Position numbers and translations under genes: made by a program. The notes under the pieces are model-generated. The model was not told the DNA's origin. It worked only from the letters and a program-made list of their open reading frames with translations, and made no database searches. A stretch of DNA of 64,000 nucleotides, taken from Methylopila sp. Yamaguchi. Lineage in GTDB: Bacteria > Pseudomonadota > Alphaproteobacteria > Rhizobiales > Methylopilaceae. The number at the start of each line of letters is the position of its first letter. Positions within the stretch are counted from its first letter, which is position 1. Positions 1 to 7,567 of the stretch are shown piece by piece. Location of the stretch: positions 97,367 to 161,366 of the forward strand of contig NZ_BAUX01000011.1 in assembly GCF_002897035.1 (NCBI RefSeq). The letters run 5' to 3'.

Positions 1-9
1 CGCTTGGCC

Positions 10-198
10 TCAGCGGTCCTGCTGATACCCTTGATGCGTCGTGTTCTGCTTCACGTCGCCGAGCTGGCCGCGCTGATCGGGGGCGCTGGTCTCATCGCCT
101 CTGGCCGAACCGCTTTTCAGGGGAGCCCACTTTTCGTCGCCGGCGCCCTTTTGGCTTCGGTTCTCCGCGGGGACCGGCGGCGTCTTCTTGACCGTCAT
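10..198 (-). CDS. Small hydrophilic protein of unknown function (62 aa)
   Basis: The predicted protein starts MTVKKTPPVPAENRSQKG and ends NQTT-like with KQNTTHQGYQQDR. It is very polar, has no signal peptide or membrane segment, and is probably cytosolic and disordered. The ATG at 198 is chosen because a GGAG sits about ten bases upstream and the frame above it reads as arginine-rich noise. It lies 56 bp downstream of another tiny protein on the same strand, so the two may be co-transcribed. I recall similar short conserved hypotheticals in Rhizobiales, but no function can be assigned. The composition (K, G, Q, N, few arginines) differs from the shadow frames around it, which supports a real gene. 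Confidence 0.55.
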   Translation of the reverse strand: MTVKKTPPVPAENRSQKGAGDEKWAPLKSGSARGDETSAPDQRGQLGDVKQNTTHQGYQQDR

Positions 199-254
199 TT
201 TTCTGGCTCCGAGTTGTCGGATTCGGGGTCGCGGGCGTGAGGGTTTTCCTGCAT

Positions 255-434
255 CTACTCGGTCTGAGCGCGTTTGCTGTCGTAGCCGCGCGTCTCCGGG
301 TGCCGAGACTTGTCGCGGTTCGACAGCACCATGTTCTCGCCGATCTGGTCGTCGGGAGCGTCCGTCATTGCGCCCACGCCCGCCTGCTTGCCCTGGGCGC
401 CCGCGCCCATGTCGTGTTTGCTGGCTTTGGCCAT
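255..434 (-). CDS. Small hydrophilic protein of unknown function (59 aa)
   Basis: The protein begins MAKASKHDMGAGAQGKQAG and ends with RGYDSKRAQTE. The start at 434 is favoured over an upstream in-frame ATG at 485 because a strong AGGAAAGG ribosome site lies just before it. The middle is acidic (MTDAPDDQIGENMVLSNRDKS), with no membrane segment and no cysteines. Its size and gluten-like polarity resemble small conserved hypotheticals of soil Rhizobiales, but I cannot name a family. It is followed after 56 bp by a second small gene on the same strand. No EcfG-type promoter with acceptable spacing was found upstream. Confidence 0.6.
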   Translation of the reverse strand: MAKASKHDMGAGAQGKQAGVGAMTDAPDDQIGENMVLSNRDKSRHPETRGYDSKRAQTE

Positions 435-1347
435 CTCGAACCTTTCCTGTTCGCCTGAACCGAAAAGAATCTCGCGGCGAATCATGTTCCCCGCCGCGCC
501 AGCCTCTCCGCTTCAGCGAGCCAGCTCCGCTGAACACCCGCAGAAGCGCCTCCTTCGGCTCATCGGCCGTGAACCGCGAAACGGGTTCCGGTCAAGCGAT
601 CGGGTGGCCGTGCATTTCGGAATCAACAATCTGCGCGCCCAGTCGGTTAAGTATGTCCGCTCTTGGCGGCCAACGGCTGTCGGCTGAAGTCGTATGTCGA
701 TCCACACGTCTAAACGTCCGATCTTGGACTTCGCCAAGGCCGAGACTTCGCGAAATGTAACTTCTGACGCAGAGCGGCGATCCTGCTCCTAAGGAAGCGC
801 GATTCCAGAATGGTTGCGAACGCGTCGTGCCGTTCCGGTGCCAGGGAAGGCGTCTCATGGAGGACTCGAAGGATCTTCGCGCTGACCTGTCGGCGCGGCC
901 GTCCCGTGAGGGGCGTGCATCGCGCCCGGCTGAAAGGCGGCGGACAGGACTTGCTGTCGTCGGCCGCTAGGTCCTCATGCTTCATGGAGCGCCGAGCGCT
1001 CTCGCCAGCATCGATGAGCTAACCCAACCCGCTAACGGTTTGACCAAGGAAAGCCCGGCTGCTCCCCAGCAACCGGGTGACCTCGCGCCGCTCGAAACGG
1101 AGAGGGGCGGAATTCCGTTCCGACGCCTTTCCCAGGCGGGGGACGATGCGCAAGGCAGTAGGACACAACCAGCCCGCGCCCGAGAGCCCGCGCTTGTCGA
1201 CCGACCAGAACCTACTTGCGCAACCTGTCAGTCGGCTGTCGGGAGAAGCGATCGCCAGTGGGTCAGCCGCCGAGACTGAGCTAGATCCGTCTGAGGGGCG
1301 CACGCTGCGCGAGGCGAAGACGTGACGGAACGGATGCGTGGTAGCGT
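435..1347. other. 913 bp without a supportable gene
   Basis: Several overlapping open frames exist on both strands, but all are arginine/serine-rich, lack convincing ribosome sites and match no family I recognise. I see no tRNA, no obvious terminator and no mobile-element ends. It may be decayed sequence upstream of the two-component operon. Confidence 0.4.
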
Positions 1348-2022
1348 ATGAGGCTGCTTCTTGTCGAAGACAGCGCAAGGCTGCGTTCGCTCGTGAGCGA
1401 ACTGGTAAAGGCAGCGGGTTGGCGGATCGACACAGTCGGCGGGATCGGCTCTGCGGAGACGGCGATCGCCAGCATCAGCTATGACCTCATCCTGCTCGAC
1501 CTCAGCCTCCCGGACGGTGACGGGGTGTCATTCATCCGGTCGATGCGGACCGCCCGGAATGCGACGCCAATCATTGTGCTTTCAGCCCGAAACGCCATCG
1601 ACGACCGCATCGGCGCGCTCGACGCCGGAGCCGACGACTACCTGACGAAACCCTTCAATAGCCGGGAGTTGCTCGCGAGAGCGCGCGCGATGATGCGCCG
1701 CGCGCCGCTGTCGGCCCAGCCGGTGATCGAGGCGGGCGCGCTCCGGTTCGATCCGGCCGACGCCTTGGTGACCTGCGCAAACGAGCGACTTGCGCTCACG
1801 CCCCGCGAGCGCGCGGCTCTTGAAATTCTGATGCGGAGCGTCGGCCATGTCGTCGTGACCCAGCGCCTGGAGACCGCGCTGTCGCAGTTCGCCGAGGAAA
1901 TGAGCCGCAACGCCATCGAACTCGTCGTGTCGCGGCTGCGGCGCAAGCTCGCGCCGTTTCCGACCGGCGTCGCGATCGAAACGATCCGCAGCGTCGGCTA
2001 CTTGCTTCGTGAAACGACATGA
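1348..2022 (+). CDS. OmpR/QseB-type response regulator
   Basis: A 224-residue two-domain regulator. Residues 1-115 form a receiver domain: acidic pocket ED at 7-8, phospho-acceptor D51 in LILLDLSLPDG, conserved Ser/Thr in IIVLSARN and Lys in DYLTKPF. Residues about 128-222 form a winged-helix DNA-binding domain (LTPRERAALEILM, SRLRRKLAPF, IRSVGYLLR). It would be phosphorylated by the kinase encoded next, whose start overlaps its stop by 4 bp, so the two are translationally coupled. The domain arrangement resembles the QseB/PmrA/TctD group. The regulated genes are unknown. Confidence 0.93.
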   Translation: MRLLLVEDSARLRSLVSELVKAAGWRIDTVGGIGSAETAIASISYDLILLDLSLPDGDGVSFIRSMRTARNATPIIVLSARNAIDDRIGALDAGADDYLTKPFNSRELLARARAMMRRAPLSAQPVIEAGALRFDPADALVTCANERLALTPRERAALEILMRSVGHVVVTQRLETALSQFAEEMSRNAIELVVSRLRRKLAPFPTGVAIETIRSVGYLLRETT

Positions 2023-3410
2023 GCGGCTCCCGCGCCAGCAACGAATCGCTTCGGCGGAAGGTCGTCCGCCAAGTCTGCCTGTTCGCGGCGGTCGCGATGA
2101 TCGCGCAGTTCGCGCTGACGATCGGGCGGTATGCGAGCGACGTGGACCATATTTCGGACCACCTGCTCGACATCGAGATCGGAGCCCTCGCGGCCGGCCT
2201 GACCGTCGAAAACGGCAAGCCGGTCTTCACCCTGCCGCGCAGCCTTCGCGCCCGCTACGGCGGCGGCGAGACCGGCTACATCGCGCGCATCAGAACGCGC
2301 GCAGGAGTCGTCCTGTTTGAAAGCTGCGACGCCGTTTGCATGGCCGCGAGGCTTCCGCAGGAAACGCCCGACACCCTCTCGTGGCTTCGGCGCAGCCGCG
2401 ACGGCTATCCGATTTCCGTCGCGGGCGGCCGAACGTTCGAGCTCGCGGGCCAATCCGTTCTGGTGGACATCGCGATCGAGCAGGATCCCGCCGGTCGCGT
2501 TTGGTCGGTGTTTGGCGAAGAGCTCGTGGAGGAGATGCTCCTGCCGACGGCGATCACCCTCGGCTTCGCGCTCGTCGCGTCGCTCTTTGCAATCCGCCGG
2601 TCGCTCGCGCCGGTGAAGGCGGCGGCTGCGAAAGCGGAAGCTCTCGACCCGGCCGGGCCCTACGTGCGGGTCGAGACGGACGGGATGCCGCTTGAGATCG
2701 CGCAGTTCGCCGGGGCCATGGATCGCGGCTACCGCAGGGTGCGCGAACTCATGGAGGCGCAGAAGGTCTTCACGGCGGCCATTTCGCACGAAGTTCGCAC
2801 GCCGCTGGCGATCGTCAGGCTTGAGCTCGAAGCGATCGACCATGAAAGGGCCAGAGCCGCGATCAAGGAGATCGACGATCTGGTGGCTTTCGTCGAACAG
2901 CTCACGGCGCTGGCGCGGATCGAGGCGGCCGAGCGCCCGTCGCTCGTTCCGACCGATCTGGACGGCGTGCTTCGGGACGCGGTCGCCGCCATGGCGCCTT
3001 GGGTCTACGACCGCGGCGGGACGATTGCGTTAGCGGACAGCGACCCCGGGGGGCGGCTCGTGTTGGGCGACGCCACCCTGCTCCGCAGCGCTGTGCGCAA
3101 CCTGATCGAGAACGCCGTCGAACACGGGGGCGCGGGCGTCTCAGTGGAGGTCAGAAGCGGCGAAGGCCCCTCGATCGTCGTGAGCGACAACGGCGACGGC
3201 GCGCTGCGCGACGATGAAGCAAGCTTTCTAAATACGCGCAGGGATGGGAGGCTGGGTTTGGGATTACAGATCGTCCGCCGAATCGCTTCGCTGCACGGCG
3301 CGAGGTTGACCGTCTCTCAGGACCGCCCCGGTGGGGTGCGAGCCACCCTGACGTTCAACCCTTCGAGCGAGCCGTCGGCGACAGCAAAGCGGAAGCCTCA
3401 CGCCGTGTAG
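2019..3410 (+). CDS. Membrane sensor histidine kinase, partner of the preceding regulator
   Basis: 463 residues. A membrane segment lies at about 17-37 (VCLFAAVAMIAQFALTI), then a periplasmic sensor region of about 135 residues, a second membrane segment at about 174-192 and a HAMP-like linker. The H-box is AAISHEVRTPLAIV with phospho-acceptor H257, followed by a shortened dimerisation region, an N-box (RNLIENAVEHG) and G-boxes (DNGDGA, GRLGLGLQIVRRI). It should autophosphorylate in response to a periplasmic signal and pass the phosphate to the regulator it overlaps. The signal is unknown; the periplasmic domain has two cysteines (CDAVC) that could be redox-active, which is inference. Confidence 0.92.
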   Translation: MSGSRASNESLRRKVVRQVCLFAAVAMIAQFALTIGRYASDVDHISDHLLDIEIGALAAGLTVENGKPVFTLPRSLRARYGGGETGYIARIRTRAGVVLFESCDAVCMAARLPQETPDTLSWLRRSRDGYPISVAGGRTFELAGQSVLVDIAIEQDPAGRVWSVFGEELVEEMLLPTAITLGFALVASLFAIRRSLAPVKAAAAKAEALDPAGPYVRVETDGMPLEIAQFAGAMDRGYRRVRELMEAQKVFTAAISHEVRTPLAIVRLELEAIDHERARAAIKEIDDLVAFVEQLTALARIEAAERPSLVPTDLDGVLRDAVAAMAPWVYDRGGTIALADSDPGGRLVLGDATLLRSAVRNLIENAVEHGGAGVSVEVRSGEGPSIVVSDNGDGALRDDEASFLNTRRDGRLGLGLQIVRRIASLHGARLTVSQDRPGGVRATLTFNPSSEPSATAKRKPHAV

Positions 3411-3537
3411 CGTCGCAGCGTCGTCAGGTCGAAGATGCCGCTCGGCGCATTCCAAAATGAGCCCAGACAGCCTTCAGGCCTGCTAGTTGCAAGCATGCTT
3501 GGTTGCGGCCGTCACGCTATCCGCAGGTTGGGGCACA

Positions 3538-3939
3538 TCATTCCCGCCTTGCGTCAGCAAGGACGCCGGACCCGCTTCTAGGAGCCATAGCAAAAAGCGC
3601 GTCCCACGGCGTGGGCGACGGAAACACCTCTTCGAGGAAGGCCAGGAACGCCTTCACGTTCGGGTTTCCGCGCCGGCTCTCCGGCCACGGCGCCGTGACG
3701 ACGGAGCGTTCGACCGCGAACTCACGCAGAATCGGCACAAGCGCGCCGCGCTCGACATACGGCGCGGCAATGTACGTCGGTGAGCTGCCGATACCCCCGT
3801 CCGCCGCGAGTATCTCCGCGACTGCGTCGCTGAAGTCTGTGACGATGCCGGCTTCCGGCGTGATCTCGACCGTACGCCCGCCTATTCTGAAGGGCCACCG
3901 CTGGGCCTGTCCCGTGCTCTGGAACCGGAAGTTCACGCA
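3538..3939 (-). pseudogene. C-terminal remnant of a LysR-family regulator
   Basis: About 134 codons read as the second half of a LysR effector-binding domain: GCVNFRFQSTGQAQRWPF, a glycine-rich ADGGIGSSPTYIAAPYVERG turn, then VVTAPWPESRRGNPNVKAF. The DNA-binding helix-turn-helix and the first effector lobe are missing. Upstream in the same frame the sequence turns into arginine-rich noise, and a different frame there reads MANEFVRVIGGAIARQIALR before a stop. This is therefore a truncated gene rather than a short functional one. It lies downstream of the alpha/beta hydrolase, which has its own intact LysR neighbour. Confidence 0.7.
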
Positions 3940-4220
3940 TCCGCCGTCTCGCGCGCCCGCATCGGCTATGCGCCTTCGCCTCTCAGGGCTATCTGGCGCG
4001 CGATGGCGCCCCCGATCACCCGGACGAACTCGTTCGCCATGTTCCGACGCGCAACCAGCGAGTCCGCTTAGAGCATTTGTCATTAAGGACCGCTTCTGGC
4101 GCCAAGCGGAAGCGCCTACTCGTCGAAGTTTATCGGATTGCAGCACTGGCAACGCTCGGAATTGAACCCGTAGCGCGCCAGTTTCCGATGATGCGACCAC
4201 GCTGCTCGACGCTTTACCGG

Positions 4221-5216
4221 TCACACGCCGTTGCGTTGCAGGAAGTCGCGAATTCTGCCGGCGATCTCGGCCGAATGCGTCTCAAGCGCGAAGTGGCCCG
4301 CGTCGATCAGGTGGATCTCGGCCTTCGGCAGATCGCGCGCATAGGCCTTCGCTCCTGGGGGGATGAAGAAGGCGTCGTTCCGCCCCCAGACCGCGAGCAG
4401 CGGCGGCTGATGCTTGCGGAAGTAGGCTTGGAACTCAGGGTAGCGCTCGACATTGGTTCGGTAGCTCAGGATCAGGTCGAGCTGGATATCCTGCGCCTCC
4501 GGGCGGCGCATGTAGTGCATGTCGAGCGTGTAGCCGTCGGGCGAGACCCGGCCCTCCGGCGCGCCATGGGTCCACTGGAACCGTATCGCCTCGTCGGTCA
4601 GCGCCGCGCGGCAGGCCTCACGGTTGTCCGGCGTCGGGTCGCGCCAGTAGCGCTGCCAGGGCTCCCATTCCTGGCTGAGGCCCTCATCATAGGCGTTCCC
4701 GTTCTGGCTGATGATGGCGGTCACCCGCTCCGGGTGCGCCATCGCGAGCCGGAAGCCCGTGGGCGCGCCGTAATCGAAGACATAGAGCGCATAGCGGGTC
4801 AGTCCCATCGCCTCGACGAAGCCCTCGATCACCTCGGCGAGCCTGTCAAAGCTGTAGGTGAAGGCGGCGCGTGGCGGGGCGACCGTGTTGCCGAAGCCGG
4901 CGAGGTCCGGCGCGATGACGCGATACCGGTCCGCCAGCAACGGCATCAGGTCACGGAACATGTGTCCGGCTGTAGGAAACCCGTGCAGCAGCAGAAGAAC
5001 GGGCGCGTCCGGACGGCCGGCCTCGCGGTAGAACACCGTCACGTCGCCGACTTGTTTGGTCCCGAAGCGCAAAGCCGCTGCGTTGTCGGCGGAAGCCGGC
5101 CCCTGATCCGCGGCCGCCGCCTTCGGCGCAGCCGCCGCGTCGATGACCGTGAGGCCCGTCAGGCCCAGGCCTGCAATCACGGACCGCCGCTCAACACCCT
5201 TCTCGATCGTCGTCAT
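4221..5216 (-). CDS. Alpha/beta hydrolase with Tat-type signal (epoxide hydrolase/dehalogenase-like)
   Basis: 331 residues. The N-terminus carries a twin-arginine-like signal (ERRSVIAGLGLTGLTVIDAAA), suggesting export. The fold is a canonical alpha/beta hydrolase: oxyanion motif HGFPTAGHMFR, a nucleophile elbow with aspartate (VFDYGAPTGF) as in haloalkane dehalogenases and epoxide hydrolases rather than serine, an acid residue in WGRNDAFF and the catalytic His in DAGHFALETH. The substrate is unknown. The gene is divergent from a LysR regulator 107 bp away, the usual arrangement for a regulator and its target. Confidence 0.88.
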   Translation of the reverse strand: MTTIEKGVERRSVIAGLGLTGLTVIDAAAAPKAAAADQGPASADNAAALRFGTKQVGDVTVFYREAGRPDAPVLLLLHGFPTAGHMFRDLMPLLADRYRVIAPDLAGFGNTVAPPRAAFTYSFDRLAEVIEGFVEAMGLTRYALYVFDYGAPTGFRLAMAHPERVTAIISQNGNAYDEGLSQEWEPWQRYWRDPTPDNREACRAALTDEAIRFQWTHGAPEGRVSPDGYTLDMHYMRRPEAQDIQLDLILSYRTNVERYPEFQAYFRKHQPPLLAVWGRNDAFFIPPGAKAYARDLPKAEIHLIDAGHFALETHSAEIAGRIRDFLQRNGV

Positions 5217-5323
5217 GGCCTCGCCTTTCGCTTCGCCTGTGTCTCCATCGAGGACAATTTAGTCATTGCGCAAATCCGCATAAGAGACATGGATGGCACT
5301 GTGTTATTTCAGGAACTGAAATC

Positions 5324-6268
5324 ATGGACCGGCTCGACGCGATGATGATGTTCGTCGCGACGATCGACGAAGGGTCGCTCGCCGCCGCCGCCCGCAAGCT
5401 GGCCTGCTCGCCCGCGACGGTGACGCGGGCCCTGCAAATGCTCGAGGAGCGGCTAGGAGAACGGTTGATCCACCGCAACGCCCGCCGCCTGCGGCTGACG
5501 GAGGCGGGCGAAGCGCAACTGAGGGTCTACCGGACGGTGCTGGCGGAGCTCGACGCGGCGGACACGCGGTCGGGCGGGACGATCGACGGGATGATCCGCG
5601 TGACGGCGCCAGAGCTGTTCGGCCGGCTGCATGTCATGCCCGTGGTCGAGTCGTTTCTGTCCGCTCATCCCGCGGCGCGCGCCCGAACGCTGCTGCTGAA
5701 CCGAGTGGTCGACCTGGTGGAAGAGGGCGTGGACGTCGCAGTGCGGCTCGCGCCGCTTCCGGATTCCGGGATCGTGGCGACGCGGCTTGGCGAGGTGCGC
5801 AAACTCGTATGCGCCTCGCCGTCCTACCTCGAAACGGCCGGTGTCCCCGCGACGCCCCAAGATCTGAAGACCCATGCCTGCGTCGGCGATCAGGACGGCG
5901 ACGCCGGCGCGCTTTGGCGTTTCGTGGACCCGGCCGCGAAGCGGACCAAGCATTTCTCCGTGCCGATCAAGCCACGGCTTTCGCTGAACTCCGCCGGCGC
6001 GGCAATTGACGCGGCGGTCCGCGGACACGGCGTCTGCAGCGCGCTCTCGTATCAGGTGGCCGAGCACCTCGACGCGGGCCGGCTGGTGACTCTGCTCGAC
6101 CCATTCGAGCCGGAGCCGACGCCTGTCAGCCTCGTGTTCCATCCGGTGCCGCGCCGGAATGTGACGCTCCGCGCGTTCATCGACCATGCGACGCCGCGCC
6201 TACGGGACAGGCTCCTCGCCGTCGCGCAGCGGACCGGAACGCCGCGCAACCGGGTGCTGACCCCGTGA
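5324..6268 (+). CDS. LysR-family transcriptional regulator
   Basis: 314 residues, the normal length for the CrgA/DmlR-like LysR group. The N-terminal winged helix (residues 1-60) contains FVATIDEGSLAAAARKLACSPATVTRALQMLEERLG and RLIHRNARRLRLTEAG. A periplasmic-binding-protein-like effector domain follows (about 88-300) with typical features such as VDVAVRLAPLPDSGIVATRLG and a C-terminal RAFIDHATPRLRD. It is divergent from the hydrolase at 4221-5216 and probably controls that gene and itself from the shared 107 bp region. The effector is unknown. Confidence 0.92.
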   Translation: MDRLDAMMMFVATIDEGSLAAAARKLACSPATVTRALQMLEERLGERLIHRNARRLRLTEAGEAQLRVYRTVLAELDAADTRSGGTIDGMIRVTAPELFGRLHVMPVVESFLSAHPAARARTLLLNRVVDLVEEGVDVAVRLAPLPDSGIVATRLGEVRKLVCASPSYLETAGVPATPQDLKTHACVGDQDGDAGALWRFVDPAAKRTKHFSVPIKPRLSLNSAGAAIDAAVRGHGVCSALSYQVAEHLDAGRLVTLLDPFEPEPTPVSLVFHPVPRRNVTLRAFIDHATPRLRDRLLAVAQRTGTPRNRVLTP

Positions 6269-6382
6269 CGCTAGCCCCTTTGGAGCTGTGTTCGCGCCGC
6301 GGGTCCGCCGGGCCCGTTCGCGGTCCCGTCTGATGGAGGAACGGTGGAGATGACCTGAGGACTTGGTGCGCGCATGCACCGC

Positions 6383-6928
6383 CTATGTGCGGTCGAGCCG
6401 ATCGAGAACCTTCTCGGGCGCAATGTTCCTTTCGGCGTCCTTGACTTCCGCTTTATTCCTCACTGGGATGTCAAGCTTATCCGCGATCTCGCGGACCATC
6501 TGTATTAGCGTTGTGAGCTCTCGCTCCGTCAGTAGGTTGACGTGCAGATCCAGCTCCGACCGGCGTAGCGCTTGGGCGGCGTCGCGGTTTTGACTGATCA
6601 AGACGAAGGTCGACAGAAAGATCGCCTCCACCGAAGCCACGGTGGCGAGAATGACGAAGGTCGGGTCGAAGGGCGCGAGGCCCGGCACCGAGCCGGTGTT
6701 GACGCCCACCCATGCCATGACGACCGCAGCGTGAATGTAGACAAACGCCATGCTGCCGCTCACAGCGGTGATCTTCTCTGCGATCGCTTGACCCAGAGAG
6801 CTCTTAGCGTCTCTCTCTTCCTTCCGCCGCTCGAGCGTGCCGATGTTCCGGTCCAGGACGGGGCTTAGATCTTCGTTCGCGGTCTCGTGGGTGACCCGGC
6901 TGTCAGTTCGATCGGACCCGGTCTTCAT
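6383..6928 (-). CDS. DUF1003 family membrane protein
   Basis: 181 residues. A polar N-terminal region (1-55) is followed by two membrane segments, about 58-78 (MAFVYIHAAVVMAWVGV) and 88-110 (FVILATVASVEAIFLSTFVLI). The motif SQNRDAAQALRRSELDLHVNLLTERE directly after the second segment is diagnostic of DUF1003. The C-terminal part is helical and cytosolic (TLIQMVREIADKLDI). The function of DUF1003 proteins is not established. Downstream is intergenic DNA; upstream and divergent lies a fragment of an efflux gene. Confidence 0.88.
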   Translation of the reverse strand: MKTGSDRTDSRVTHETANEDLSPVLDRNIGTLERRKEERDAKSSLGQAIAEKITAVSGSMAFVYIHAAVVMAWVGVNTGSVPGLAPFDPTFVILATVASVEAIFLSTFVLISQNRDAAQALRRSELDLHVNLLTERELTTLIQMVREIADKLDIPVRNKAEVKDAERNIAPEKVLDRLDRT

Positions 6929-7138
6929 CTCAGTGGCAATCCCCTATTGCTCTGGACCTCGTCGCCTCAGGCGGCTGCCCTTGTGGCGGCGGGGGCCTTT
7001 CGCCCGTGCTGCGGGAGGTCAAAAGCATGGAGCCGCCGTCATGTTCCGGCACGCTCGCTTATGAGGAAGCGCTTCGACGCCTTCGCGCGGACCGCGATAG
7101 CGTTTCGTGGTCAGCGCTGCATATCCGCCTTCGACGAA

Positions 7139-7552
7139 CGAGAGCACGCCGCTGCGAAGGCGCAGCGTGAGCGTGACCAATACGTCGTGGCGTTCAAGTC
7201 TTCGGTGCTGACCGCGCTCGAAGACGTCGAGAACCCGCTGGTGTCGCTCGCCAAGGAGCGCCAGCGGAGCGGCCAGCTTGCGACCGCCGCCTCGAGCTAT
7301 CGCGAGGCCGCGCGGCTCTCCCGGGAGCTCTATCGCGCCGGCTCGGCCGACTTCCTCGACGTGCTCGACGCCGAACGCTCAGCCTTCGAGGCGGAGGATG
7401 CGTTGCTTCAGAGTCGAGCCTCGGCCGCAACCGACTACGTCGCGCTCAACAAAGCGCTCGGCGGCGGCTGGGATCGACCCGTCGACGCCTCGAAGCCTGA
7501 AGTGGTCGACGCCGCGACGGCGACGGGGCCGAGGCTGGCGGCGCGACCATGA
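7139..7552 (+). pseudogene. C-terminal remnant of an outer-membrane efflux protein (NodT/TolC family)
   Basis: The frame encodes about 137 residues typical of the last quarter of a NodT-type outer-membrane factor: FKSSVLTALEDVENPLVSLAKE, then YREAARLSRELYRAGSADFLDVLDAERSAFEAEDAL and VALNKALGGGWD. Intact members are about 450-500 residues and start with a lipoprotein signal. Here the open frame runs upstream into unrelated sequence and no partner membrane-fusion or RND genes remain. It is a relic of a lost efflux operon. It faces the glucosidase gene and stops 15 bp from its end. Confidence 0.75.
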
Positions 7553-7567
7553 AGACGGAGAGGCGCC

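Noticed and set aside
485..515. GGAAC on the minus strand before the 255-434 gene
   Set aside because: The TT falls at spacing 16, so it does not fit the EcfG pattern.
710..985. Minus-strand 91-codon frame (MKHEDLAADDSKS...)
   Set aside because: Arginine/serine-rich with no ribosome site and no family resemblance; overlapping frames on both strands look equally good.
5453..6187. Long minus-strand frame opposite the LysR gene
   Set aside because: Shadow frame; histidine/arginine-rich translation with no domain, while the plus frame is a clear LysR protein.
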